Shown piece after piece: positions 52,676 through 59,256 of a stretch of 64,000 bases of DNA (position 1 is the stretch's first letter; each line of letters begins with the position of its first letter). Source of the DNA: an uncultured Bacilli bacterium (lineage in GTDB: Bacteria; Bacillota_I; Bacilli_A; RF39; UBA660); assembly GCA_934101425.1 (NCBI GenBank), contig CAKOQQ010000004.1:70391-134390 (forward strand), given 5' to 3'. A program made the translations under genes and the position numbers. The notes below the pieces were generated by a model, which saw nothing but the letters and a program-made list of their open reading frames with translations, made no database searches and was not told where the DNA came from.

Positions 52676-53995
52676 ATGTATAATGAAAGAAATGAAAGTT
52701 TTTCAATAAAAGACATTATTTTACAATTATTATTTGTTGTATTATTTGTATTAGTTTTAATCTGGTTGTTCCCAACTAGAGGAGCAATGGAAAAGAAACT
52801 AGAAGGAGTTAAAGTAGACGCTGATTTAAGCGGATTAGAATCACAATTAGAAGTATTAACTAATAGAATATTTGCAGAAAATATTAACACTATGAAAGAA
52901 GCAGCTATTAGTTATTATACAACAGATAGATTACCTAAAAAAGTTGGTGAATCTAAAGAATTAACACTTAAAGAAATGATTAACGAAAAGTTAATAATTG
53001 AATTTAAAGATTCAAAAAACAAATCATGTGATATGACAGAATCATATGTAAAAATTACTAAAAATGAATCAGAATATATTTTAAAGGTAAATTTAAAATG
53101 TAGCGATGATGAAGGTTATATTTTAGTACACTTAGGATGCTATAGTTATTGTGAAAGTGGAGTATGTGAAAAGAAAACAACAACAACTCCTACAACAAAC
53201 CCAACAGCTCCAGTAAATCCTAAACCAACACCAAATCCTGACCCAAAACCAGATGATCCATCAAAACCAACAATATCTTATAGATATAAATATGTTAAAA
53301 CAACAAAAGATACTTATACTCCTTGGTCAGCTTGGTCAGCTTGGTCAACAACAAAATATACAGAAACAACTTTAAGAGATGTAGATACTAGAGTAGTTTC
53401 AAAAAATGTAACTGAAAAAGTATTAGTAGGATATAATGTAAAAACTTACAGAGACAAATCAAAACCAATTTATGAAGATGTTAAAGTAGTAATTGGTCAA
53501 ACAGAAAAGAAAACAACTTGTAAAAAATGGACTACTCAAGTAGTAGGAACTGGACAATATAGAGGAGAATGGGTTAATGCAGGAATAGTTAAATTAGCTA
53601 GTGTACCTGCAGATACAGCTACAACAAGATATATTTACAACTACTCTGCAACAGCATCTTGTGGTGATTGCTCAAGTTCAAATTTAACAATTTACACAGT
53701 TCAAAAATATAAAACATATGAAATTAAAACAACAAAAGAAGTATGTTCTGAATGGAACACTGTAAAAGAAAATGTTTATGGTACAACTAAGAAATTAGTG
53801 GGTTATGAAACTTACCAAGTAAAAGAACCAGTATATGGTTATAGAACAAAAACAATTAAAACAGTACAATATAGATACCGTACAAGATCATTTGTTCCTG
53901 GTACTACAACATACAAATGGAGTACAAGCGACAATGATAAGTATTTAATTAGTCAAGGTTATAAATACACTGGAATTAAAGAAAGAATTAACTAA
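52676..53995 (+). CDS. Membrane-anchored surface protein with Tyr/Thr-rich repeat domain
   Basis: A 439-residue protein I do not recognise. One N-terminal membrane helix (about 12-32), a small alpha/beta part (35-165) with a few Cys, a Thr/Pro/Asp linker (about 166-198), then a C-terminal domain rich in Thr, Lys and Tyr with several VKEPVYGYRTKT-like and KTYRDKSKPIYEDVK-like strands, a WSAWSAWS stretch recalling thrombospondin repeats, and four CxxC/single Cys. Start ATG 52676 with AAAGGGGGAA; the TTG at 52616 in frame is the -35 box of the last promoter module and is rejected. It sits behind eight promoter-like modules, so it is probably very strongly or flexibly expressed. Confidence 0.75.
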   Translation: MYNERNESFSIKDIILQLLFVVLFVLVLIWLFPTRGAMEKKLEGVKVDADLSGLESQLEVLTNRIFAENINTMKEAAISYYTTDRLPKKVGESKELTLKEMINEKLIIEFKDSKNKSCDMTESYVKITKNESEYILKVNLKCSDDEGYILVHLGCYSYCESGVCEKKTTTTPTTNPTAPVNPKPTPNPDPKPDDPSKPTISYRYKYVKTTKDTYTPWSAWSAWSTTKYTETTLRDVDTRVVSKNVTEKVLVGYNVKTYRDKSKPIYEDVKVVIGQTEKKTTCKKWTTQVVGTGQYRGEWVNAGIVKLASVPADTATTRYIYNYSATASCGDCSSSNLTIYTVQKYKTYEIKTTKEVCSEWNTVKENVYGTTKKLVGYETYQVKEPVYGYRTKTIKTVQYRYRTRSFVPGTTTYKWSTSDNDKYLISQGYKYTGIKERIN

Positions 53996-54027
53996 AATTA
54001 AAAATAATATAAAAGGGGGATGAACTC

Positions 54028-55605
54028 ATGGAAGAAACAAAAGTAGAAAATAAAGGCTTTGTAATAGAAAATACAGAAGAATTAAAAGATAAAGAAGTAA
54101 AACAAACTGGTAAAAAAACTAGTAAAGTAAAAAAAGCAGTATTAGCAACATTACTTGCTGCAGCATTATTAGTTGGTGGCTATGCAGGTGGTAACTTTAT
54201 AAGGGACCACTTCATAGGACAGCAATCACTTGTAATGCAAGAATATGAGGATTTAACTGAAGAAATTACTGCTGATGGTACAGATTTAGCCTTAGACTTA
54301 AGAAAAGCAGGGTATGAAATAGATGGTAAAGACGCACTATACTTTATGTTATTTGCTAGAACTGATACTTTAGAAGAAGATTATATTAGAGAATTAAATT
54401 TATCAAATGTAACTGAAAGAGTAATTACAGATAGTGTTGATAAAACACTAATCGATGCAAAAGAAGCTATAATGGCTGGACATGAAGTATCTATTCAAGA
54501 TTATTTTCCAAATGAAAAAGATCAAGCTTTATTATCTAATCTATTCAATATCATGAGTCATTGGAATAAATCAGATAAAAAGCAAGTTGCAGATGCTATG
54601 TTAGAATTAAATGACTACATGTTTATAAAAGGACAATATCAAGAATATACTCCACAAGCAGTAGTAACTTACATTAAATTATTTAGAGGATTTGATGAAT
54701 TAACAATCAACTCTGGTTATACTTTAGCTACTGAAGATATGAGAAAATTAATCTATATTGATCAAGAATGCTACACGGAAGATCATAAGATTGAAGGAAG
54801 ATCAATTCACTCAGAACAATATGCAGTAGTAAAAGAAACATTAAACGAAAAATTTAATGGAAGAGAATATGAAAAGAAATATGAAGAAGGATTAGGTTAT
54901 AAAATAATTCAAGACATTAACAACAGAGTATTAACTAGTGGTGTTGAATTAGGTAAAAAACCTGATATCCAAGCTGAAAGAGACAAAAATAATAACGTAA
55001 TATATGCTGATAATCCAGCTTCAAGTAATTATGTTCCACCTATTTCAGAAAAAGAAAAATCTCAAATAAAAGTAGATCCTTCTACTGGTGAAGAATATAT
55101 TTTCCAACCAGCTACAGAAGAAGAAAAACAAGCTCAAAGAGAACAAATTGAAAAGGAACAAAATCAAGGAAAAAATGGTACTGATGCAGCAACTATGCAA
55201 AAAGAATGGCAATCAGGTCATGATAAAGGATTTGCTGATGGTATCGAAGGTAAATCAAAGGCTAGTATGACTGGTAAATCAGAATATTATGTACAAGGAT
55301 ATGAATATGGATATGGTGTTGGATATGATATGTATAAAGCTTCATTAGAGGATGATGAATTAATAGGGGAAACATTCATTCCAAGTAGTGGAACAAATTC
55401 TGGAGCTAATTCAAGTATAACCACACCAGTAGAAAATCCAACTACAACTCCATCAACAAGTTCAAGCTCTTCATTTGAATTTGTAGACGGTTTCTATGAA
55501 AGTAATGGTATTGTATATGATTCAGATGGAAATATGTTAAGAGATGAAAATGGTAATCCATTAACTATATCTGGATCAAATAATCAAAAAGCAAATCAAA
55601 AATAA
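54028..55605 (+). CDS. Membrane-anchored surface protein, unknown
   Basis: A 525-residue protein with a charged cytoplasmic head (1-36), one membrane helix (about 37-56), a helical extracellular body (65-300), a Glu/Gln/Lys-rich segment (about 350-385), a GYEYGYGVGYDMY repeat motif of the type found near the ends of surface proteins, a Ser/Thr-rich linker and a C-terminal part with YDSDGNMLRDENGNPL. No catalytic motif. It follows the previous gene after 32 bases with ribosome site AAGGGGGATGA and no promoter between, so both belong to the unit driven by the promoter array. No LPXTG sorting signal. Confidence 0.72.
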   Translation: MEETKVENKGFVIENTEELKDKEVKQTGKKTSKVKKAVLATLLAAALLVGGYAGGNFIRDHFIGQQSLVMQEYEDLTEEITADGTDLALDLRKAGYEIDGKDALYFMLFARTDTLEEDYIRELNLSNVTERVITDSVDKTLIDAKEAIMAGHEVSIQDYFPNEKDQALLSNLFNIMSHWNKSDKKQVADAMLELNDYMFIKGQYQEYTPQAVVTYIKLFRGFDELTINSGYTLATEDMRKLIYIDQECYTEDHKIEGRSIHSEQYAVVKETLNEKFNGREYEKKYEEGLGYKIIQDINNRVLTSGVELGKKPDIQAERDKNNNVIYADNPASSNYVPPISEKEKSQIKVDPSTGEEYIFQPATEEEKQAQREQIEKEQNQGKNGTDAATMQKEWQSGHDKGFADGIEGKSKASMTGKSEYYVQGYEYGYGVGYDMYKASLEDDELIGETFIPSSGTNSGANSSITTPVENPTTTPSTSSSSSFEFVDGFYESNGIVYDSDGNMLRDENGNPLTISGSNNQKANQK

Positions 55606-55628
55606 GCATTTAATGCTTATTTTTTTTG
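55600..55628 (+). terminator. Terminator of the two surface-protein genes
   Basis: AAATAAGCATT and AATGCTTATTT around one T, followed by a T run. Marks the end of the host unit before phage-derived DNA. Confidence 0.85.
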
Positions 55629-55727
55629 TAAATAATAAATAGAGTAGGGATACCTATTAAAAATATATAATTATAAGTATGCACTTCCCTATGCAAATCG
55701 ATAGGTGAACTGATAATAATATTATTC

Positions 55728-55756
55728 TTGCTCTCGTATTAACTATGTGATATAAT
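55728..55756 (+). promoter_or_regulatory. Promoter in front of the first phage repeat
   Basis: TTGCTC, 17 bases, TATAAT, reading into the 177-bp repeat in the sense opposite to the 43-codon ORF. The second repeat copy has an equivalent promoter at 56510-56538. Confidence 0.6.
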
Positions 55757-55918
55757 AAGGATGTTGAAAAACAAGAAAGGGGAATTAACCCCTTTTACAA
55801 ATTTCTACATATGGCATAATACCTTTGTAGAAAAATTCTAAGATATAACCTTTTTCATATAATTCATAACATGATTGTAAGGTTATATTTTTTAGTGGAA
55901 TAATCCATTTTTGCATGT
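55742..55918 (+). repeat. 177-bp direct repeat, copy 1 (phage remnant)
   Basis: It matches 56524-56700 without gaps (offset 782) and with roughly 20 substitutions. On the + strand it begins with a -10 box and then holds three inverted repeats: AAAGGGG/CCCCTTT, TTTCTACA/TGTAGAAA, and ATATAACC/GGTTATAT followed by T6. On the - strand it encodes a 43-residue ORF. The copy ends abruptly at a junction with rep sequence near 55917, the sign of an internal deletion. Confidence 0.85.
55785..55916 (-). pseudogene. 43-codon phage ORF, copy 1, cut off from its promoter
   Basis: Open and intact for 43 residues (MQKWIIPLKN start) and similar to the copy at 56567-56698. Three codons differ in amino acid and six differ only silently. 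Upstream of the ATG the sequence is rep-derived, with no ribosome site or promoter, so this copy is probably not translated. Confidence 0.65.
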
Positions 55919-56295
55919 TTGATAAAAGTAGAAAAGAAAGGTGTAGCACTTCCCTATGGTGGTTAGATTATCTAGAGAGAGTAGATAAGATCAAATTTAA
56001 TATAAAATATAAAGAATCAGATATTACAAGAAAGATAAATTGGATGGATACTTCAGTATCTAAATCAAATTTTATGGTATTAGCGTCAATGAATAATTTA
56101 ATAGGTGTAGATGAATATGTTGGAGATTATCTAATCAATTTTATAAAACTTGGATATGAAAAAATAAAAACAAAAGATTTAGATATAATAAATACATATA
56201 GAAGAAAAAAAGGATTAACACCAGTTACTATGGAAGAATTAGAAGATATGGTAAAAGAATATAAAGAAATATATTTAAATATGTATAATATATAA
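55917..56295 (+). pseudogene. 3' fragment of a Rep_trans replication initiator gene
   Basis: The last 126 residues or so of a phage Rep, nearly identical in DNA to the end of the rep gene that runs off the window (63918-64000 matches from here with very few changes). An ATG at 55915 opens the frame by chance, without a ribosome site. The catalytic N-terminal part is absent. It supplies the expected C-terminus of the full-length protein, which should end about 7,982 bases further on, near 64277. Confidence 0.85.
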
Positions 56296-56300
56296 AAAAT

Positions 56301-56327
56301 AGATGGTTAACTAACCATCTTTTATTT
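56301..56327 (+). terminator. Terminator after the rep fragment
   Basis: AGATGGTT, loop AACT, AACCATCT, then T-rich. Probably the normal terminator of the phage rep gene. Confidence 0.8.
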
Positions 56328-56337
56328 AAAATCTATA

Positions 56338-56365
56338 ATTTAACATAATATACAGTGTAAATTCA
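56338..56365. other. Xer/dif-like attachment site
   Basis: ATTTAACATAATATACA (56338-56354) equals the XerD arm plus the 6-base centre of the Escherichia coli dif site read in reverse, 17 of 17 bases; 9 of 11 match the XerD arm of Bacillus dif. The other arm (GTGTAAATTCA) is diverged, as in attP sites of phages that use host XerC/XerD. It lies just behind the rep terminator and before the phage promoter, the expected place for attachment. No integrase is encoded in the visible phage. Confidence 0.65.
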
Positions 56366-56509
56366 CTTTTAAATTTTTAATTTTTCCGATAGTGGGCTTC
56401 ATTTTCTTAGTGAGTAGAAGGCTCCCTCTTAATTTTTGTTGACACTAGGGAAATGTGATATGCTATCTTTGCAAGTGATGGAAAACTTACCCTAATTTAA
56501 GACTTAGTC

Positions 56510-56538
56510 TTGTCTTGGTCTTGACTGTGTGATATAAT
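56510..56538 (+). promoter_or_regulatory. Promoter reading into the second phage repeat
   Basis: TTGTCT, 17 bases, TATAAT with TGTGA before it. The RNA would be antisense to the 43-codon ORF and fold into the three hairpins of the repeat. A further possible promoter, TTGACA at 56448, lies upstream. Confidence 0.6.
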
Positions 56539-56700
56539 AATGGAGTTGAAAAACAAGAAAGGGGAATTAACCCCTTTTACAAATTTCTACATATGGCATA
56601 ATACCTTTGTAGAAGAAGTTTAGAATATAACCTTTATTGTATAGTTCGTAACAATTTTGTAAGGTTATATTTTTTAGTGGAATAATCCATTTTTGCATGT
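56524..56700 (+). repeat. 177-bp direct repeat, copy 2
   Basis: Counterpart of 55742-55918. The inverted repeats GGGG/CCCC, CTACA/TGTAG and ATATAACC/GGTTATAT with a T6 tail are all kept even though surrounding bases changed, which supports an RNA or ssDNA structure as well as the ORF on the other strand. Confidence 0.85.
56567..56698 (-). CDS. 43-residue phage protein, conserved between two copies
   Basis: Begins MQKWIIPLKNITLQNCYELY and ends KGIMPYVEICKRG. The ribosome site AGGAGG lies 5 bases before the ATG, and a promoter with an operator-like palindrome precedes it. Against the other copy, six codons differ silently and three differ by substitution (two Glu to Asn and one Ser to Asn), so the frame has been under selection. 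Function unknown; a regulator acting near the repressor genes or a membrane-associated immunity peptide are open ideas. Its stop lies within the GGGG/CCCC hairpin. Confidence 0.7.
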   Translation of the reverse strand: MQKWIIPLKNITLQNCYELYNKGYILNFFYKGIMPYVEICKRG

Positions 56701-56713
56701 TATACCTCCTTTC

Positions 56714-56754
56714 TTGTTCTTTCGAACAATAGGAAGCATTTCACACAAAGTCAA
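56714..56754 (-). promoter_or_regulatory. Promoter and operator-like palindrome for the 43-residue protein
   Basis: On the minus strand TTGACT, 17 bases, TATTGT. A perfect inverted repeat TTGTTC-TTTC-GAACAA (56714-56729) overlaps the -10 box and start point, a typical repressor site. Its orientation (GTTC..GAAC) is opposite to the Bacillus LexA box. Confidence 0.55.
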
Positions 56755-56945
56755 GACACTAAGGCTCTTCCTTGCTGTTTTTCTCGACTTGCACCATCAT
56801 TGAATCACATTTCTTGGTTCCTGGTGTCAATAAAAATTATCCATATTTTAGCCAAGACGAACGCATTTTACCTAACGAGAGGAACAGGTGTGAGCTAGTG
56901 CGAGCCCTATTGCTATGTAAATTATAAAATTTAAAAAGTAGATCT
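56755..56945. other. Phage intergenic stretch without a gene
   Basis: About 190 bases of more mixed composition than the surroundings, with no ORF of note on either strand. A TTGACA is present on the minus strand (TGTCAA at 56826-56831). I see no strong hairpin. It may hold regulatory or replication signals. Confidence 0.4.
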
Positions 56946-56977
56946 AAAAAACTCAGATGTTGTCATCTGAGTTTTTA
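56946..56977. terminator. Bidirectional terminator behind the phage repressor gene
   Basis: AAAAACTCAGATG, loop TTGT, CATCTGAGTTTTT with T-rich tail on the right and A-rich run on the left; 13-base stem. Confidence 0.85.
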
Positions 56978-56994
56978 TTTTTTTGTATAAATAA

Positions 56995-57231
56995 TTATAT
57001 TTCTTTTCTATTTATATTTTTAGTAGTTATTTCTTCTTTAGTTATTTTATTTCTAAAAATTATTTCATAATCACAATTGTTTGCTATTTGTTCAATTGTA
57101 TCAAATAAAACTATTCTTTGATTTTTTTCATATCTTGATAAATTTTGTTGACTTAAATTTAGTATTTTTGCTAATTGATATTGACTGAAACCTTTATTTA
57201 TTCTTACATACCTTAATATTTTTCCTATCAT
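56995..57231 (-). CDS. XRE-family phage regulator (78 residues)
   Basis: A helix-turn-helix protein with GFSQYQLAKILNLSQQNLSR as the HTH and a short tail ending in Lys/Glu/Ile. Ribosome site AAGGATTAAA. It lies 11 bases after the second regulator gene and both are read away from the structural genes, the position of a lysogeny repressor pair in small phages. Confidence 0.82.
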   Translation of the reverse strand: MIGKILRYVRINKGFSQYQLAKILNLSQQNLSRYEKNQRIVLFDTIEQIANNCDYEIIFRNKITKEEITTKNINRKEI

Positions 57232-57242
57232 TTTAATCCTTT

Positions 57243-57458
57243 TTATTTGTTAATTTCTTTTTTATTTGTTCTATTACAAATGTAGTCTAATGATACATTA
57301 TAGTAATTAGCTAATGCTATTAATTTATCTATTGGTATTGTTCTTCTTCCAGTTTCATATAAGGAATATTGTTGTTTTGTTATTTTTAGTTCGTATGCTA
57401 TTTCTTTTTGCAATTTATCATTGTCTATTCTTAAATTTTCCAATCTATTTAAATACAT
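57243..57458 (-). CDS. XRE-family phage repressor (71 residues)
   Basis: A compact HTH protein: LQKEIAYELKITKQQYSLYE forms the HTH, then TGRRTIPIDKLIALANYYNV, a common Cro/CI pattern. Ribosome site AGGGAGTGATTAG. It is the promoter-proximal gene of the minus-strand unit and faces the plus-strand phage genes across the palindrome at 57490-57526, its likely operator. Confidence 0.85.
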   Translation of the reverse strand: MYLNRLENLRIDNDKLQKEIAYELKITKQQYSLYETGRRTIPIDKLIALANYYNVSLDYICNRTNKKEINK

Positions 57459-57489
57459 CTAATCACTCCCTAATATAATTTTACAAAAA

Positions 57490-57533
57490 CATTTATTTAA
57501 ATGATTGACAGTCATTCAAATAAATGATATATT
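57490..57533 (+). promoter_or_regulatory. Phage early promoter inside a long operator palindrome
   Basis: TTGACA (57505-57510), 17 bases, TATATT (57528-57533). The -35 box is the centre of a palindrome with 15-base arms (CATTTATTTAAATGA and TCATTCAAATAAATG, one mismatch). A third related element AGTCATTTAAATG lies near 57542-57554. A repressor bound here would block the plus-strand genes and could also control its own gene. Confidence 0.7.
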
Positions 57534-57564
57534 TTAGATGTAGTCATTTAAATGTATGATTATA

Positions 57565-57635
57565 ATTCGACCAGTAGGTCTTTCTAGTGTTCTGCAGAGG
57601 ACCTGGACTTCTTCTGCAGACTGCTAATTGTTGTA
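57565..57635 (+). other. GC-richer structured leader of the phage plus-strand unit
   Basis: Contains AGGTC/GACCT and two TTCTGCAGA copies that can pair with each other or fold alone. More GC-rich than its surroundings. It may be an RNA leader or an ssDNA signal such as the packaging hairpin. Confidence 0.4.
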
Positions 57636-57651
57636 TTGGAGGTAAAGAGAA

Positions 57652-57933
57652 ATGAATTTAGAGAGTAAAGCAAGAATATTGTCAATAATTAGAAGTGAAA
57701 AGAGCGATTATACAATGATTAAGATCATAAGTATAAATGTTAGTTCAGAAAAGAACTTTGAGGGATATCAAGAAGAAGCATATTTCTTCAACATATCATT
57801 ATTTGATAAGTTAAAAGGATTAGAATATCCAGGAAAAGAAGCTACTATAAAATATCATCTTGAATCAAGAGGATCATTGATGAAAAAAGTAGTAGATGAA
57901 ATTGAAATTGAAGGAAAAAATATTTTAGAATAA
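57652..57933 (+). CDS. Phage replication-module protein, possible ssDNA-binding protein
   Basis: A 93-residue mixed alpha/beta protein with no membrane segment. It is the first plus-strand gene and comes just before the coat gene, where filamentous phages often encode their single-stranded DNA-binding protein. I see no certain family motif, so the function rests on position and size only. Ribosome site GGAGGTAAAG. After it, 57934-58040 holds a TTTATAAT -10-like box and the coat ribosome site. Confidence 0.55.
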   Translation: MNLESKARILSIIRSEKSDYTMIKIISINVSSEKNFEGYQEEAYFFNISLFDKLKGLEYPGKEATIKYHLESRGSLMKKVVDEIEIEGKNILE

Positions 57934-58040
57934 AAAAATTAAAAATCATAGTCCAGGTATGATAGAAAAATACGATTTATAATAGGCCAGGCTGTTTTAA
58001 ATAAAAGAATAAAAATAAAATTTAAAGGAGGTTGGCTAGT

Positions 58041-58244
58041 ATGTTTAATGTTTTAGAAGTTCCAGCAGATGTTACACAATCAGTAAGTTTCTTAGATAAA
58101 GGAAAAGAAGTATTAGAAGCTATGCTAAGCTATGGTACATCATTTGCTAAGTGGATGATGAATACTGAACCAGTTAACTACTTTGTAGCTGTTGCATTTA
58201 TCTTAATAGCAATTGGTTTAGTATTAAGAATAGTAAGACACTAG
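58041..58244 (+). CDS. Major coat protein of the filamentous phage
   Basis: A 67-residue protein with an amphipathic helix in the first half, one membrane helix (NYFVAVAFILIAIGLVL) and a short basic end (RIVRH), the architecture of pVIII-type coat proteins. No cleavable signal peptide is evident. The ribosome site AAAGGAGG is near-perfect and a terminator follows immediately, as expected of the most abundant phage protein. ATG 58041 is used; an in-frame TTG at 58032 is within the ribosome-site spacer. Confidence 0.78.
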   Translation: MFNVLEVPADVTQSVSFLDKGKEVLEAMLSYGTSFAKWMMNTEPVNYFVAVAFILIAIGLVLRIVRH

Positions 58245-58252
58245 TAAAACAT

Positions 58253-58282
58253 AAAGCATATAGAAAAAATATATGCTTTTTT
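58253..58282 (+). terminator. Terminator behind the coat gene
   Basis: AAAGCATATA, loop GAAAAAA, TATATGCTTT, then T. It would limit expression of downstream genes relative to coat protein. Confidence 0.8.
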
Positions 58283-58288
58283 AAAAAA

Positions 58289-58524
58289 ATGCTACTTCGT
58301 AGGTAGCATATTGGATGGATAACAATTATAAAAATTTCTATGTCATTTTAAATTGTTGCATTAAGACTCCTATCCATCCAATATGGTGTCTATGAGGTAC
58401 TATGTAATCCTTTTTTAATTGTGTTAGAGTGCTATCTTTTTAGATAGCACAGAGTAGATATTAACTTTCACACACCATACTTTCTATTAATATCTATTCT
58501 GTGGTATTTAAGAGGAGGTGTGTG
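58289..58524. other. Phage intergenic region with nested hairpins (origin/packaging candidate)
   Basis: No gene. Successive inverted repeats: ATGCTAC/GTAGCAT (58289-58309); ATATTGGATGGATA/TATCCATCCAATAT (58308-58321 with 58371-58384, perfect 14 bases) enclosing AACAATT/AATTGTT; GTGCTATC/GATAGCAC (58429-58450); ACAGAGTAGATATTAA with TTAATATCTATTCTGT (58449-58464 with 58487-58502, one mismatch); and CACACACC (58469-58476) able to pair with GGTGTGTG (58517-58524), which covers the ribosome site of the next gene. This is the type of region that holds the origin or packaging signal in filamentous phages. Confidence 0.6.
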
Positions 58525-58529
58525 AGTTT

Positions 58530-58763
58530 ATGTATGAATTAGAAGAATTAAGAAGCTGGTTAATAAATGGAGTTAATCGTATACAAAATGTAATTAGTGA
58601 TTGTTTTGAACCAAAAGTAATATATAGAGTTTATAGGTTTAAAGGAAAGAAAAAAAGAAGATATTTATATAGGCACAATCGTTTATTAGATTATATCCCT
58701 GTATTAGCAATAGGCAAGGCTTTAGGTTTTTTGCGATATTTATTAAATAAAAAGGAGGATTAA
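58530..58763 (+). CDS. Small basic phage protein, unknown
   Basis: A 77-residue protein with an acidic amphipathic start, a strongly basic middle (FKGKKKRRYLYRHN) and a hydrophobic part (YIPVLAIGKALGFLRYLL). Start ATG 58530; the ribosome site AGGAGG is 11 bases upstream and may be masked by pairing with CACACACC at 58469-58476. Confidence 0.6.
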   Translation: MYELEELRSWLINGVNRIQNVISDCFEPKVIYRVYRFKGKKKRRYLYRHNRLLDYIPVLAIGKALGFLRYLLNKKED

Positions 58764-58764
58764 T

Positions 58765-58842
58765 ATGGTACTTGTTGGATTTTTAATATTTTTAGTAGTT
58801 CTAATAATTTATATAAAAGATCAAAAAAATAGAAAGGATTAG
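58765..58842 (+). CDS. 25-residue membrane protein (pVII/pIX-like)
   Basis: MVLVGFLIFLVVLIIYIKDQ and a short basic end. Ribosome site AAGGAGGATTA. Its size and single membrane helix resemble the pVII and pIX minor coat proteins that start filamentous phage assembly, but such short sequences do not allow homology to be proven. Confidence 0.55.
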   Translation: MVLVGFLIFLVVLIIYIKDQKNRKD

Positions 58843-58846
58843 TAAT

Positions 58847-58987
58847 GTGTTTAATTTAAGAATTTTTAATAAAAAATATAAGACATATTTTGAGGAAACA
58901 TATTATAGTTATCCTTTACTATTAAAGAGAATAAATAAATTGAAATATAGTAGAAATTTTGTAGTTACGAGCTGGTATGAATTATGA
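58847..58987 (+). CDS. 46-residue phage protein, GTG start
   Basis: Starts at GTG 58847 behind AAAGGATTAG and ends at a TGA overlapping the next ATG (ATGA). Rich in Tyr, Lys and Arg with no membrane segment. Not recognised; supported by spacing and overlap only. Confidence 0.5.
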   Translation: MFNLRIFNKKYKTYFEETYYSYPLLLKRINKLKYSRNFVVTSWYEL

Positions 58988-59256
58988 AAGATATTTATGT
59001 ATTAAGAGTAGAGAAGTTGGATTCTAAAAAGTGTAGGGTAGAGTATGTAGTACCTTTGACTAACACATCAGAAAATGTAGTTGGTTGTGCAGTTAATAGT
59101 TTTGAAACTAATATAGAAAATTTTGATTATTTTAGTAAACATTTAATAAATCCCTTATTTGCCGCCAATAGAAAGAATAAAGGCGGTAATAGAAAAGAAA
59201 ATAAAAAGAAAACTGTTAAAACAATTTCTGATCATAAAAAAATATTTGAAAAATAG
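58984..59256 (+). CDS. 90-residue phage protein, basic C-terminus
   Basis: An unrecognised protein with a beta-rich first half and a Lys/Asn/Arg-rich second half. No membrane segment. Overlaps the previous gene by 4 bases and the next frame by about 98 bases. Confidence 0.55.
   Translation: MKDIYVLRVEKLDSKKCRVEYVVPLTNTSENVVGCAVNSFETNIENFDYFSKHLINPLFAANRKNKGGNRKENKKKTVKTISDHKKIFEK

Larger units (their letters stand above)
55640..56327 (+). mobile_element. Deleted remnant of a related inovirus
   Basis: A promoter, the 177-bp repeat, the end of rep and the rep terminator, with everything in between missing. It abuts the dif-like site of the intact prophage. This is the arrangement expected of a tandem copy that lost its middle by a deletion near 55917 (two or three shared bases, GTT, at the junction). 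The left limit is uncertain; 55629-55727 holds AT-rich sequence and a poor dif-like match around 55655-55685. Confidence 0.6.

Noticed and set aside
55088..55270. Lysine-rich plus-strand frame inside the surface-protein gene
   Set aside because: Out-of-frame shadow of the real 525-residue gene with no ribosome site.
55655..55685. Second dif-like site at the left edge of the phage remnant
   Set aside because: Only about half of the XerD-arm bases match, which AT-rich DNA gives by chance; kept only as a weak possibility.
56714..56729. LexA (SOS) box in front of the 43-residue phage gene
   Set aside because: The palindrome is GTTC-N4-GAAC; the Bacillus LexA box is GAAC-N4-GTTC, the reverse order.
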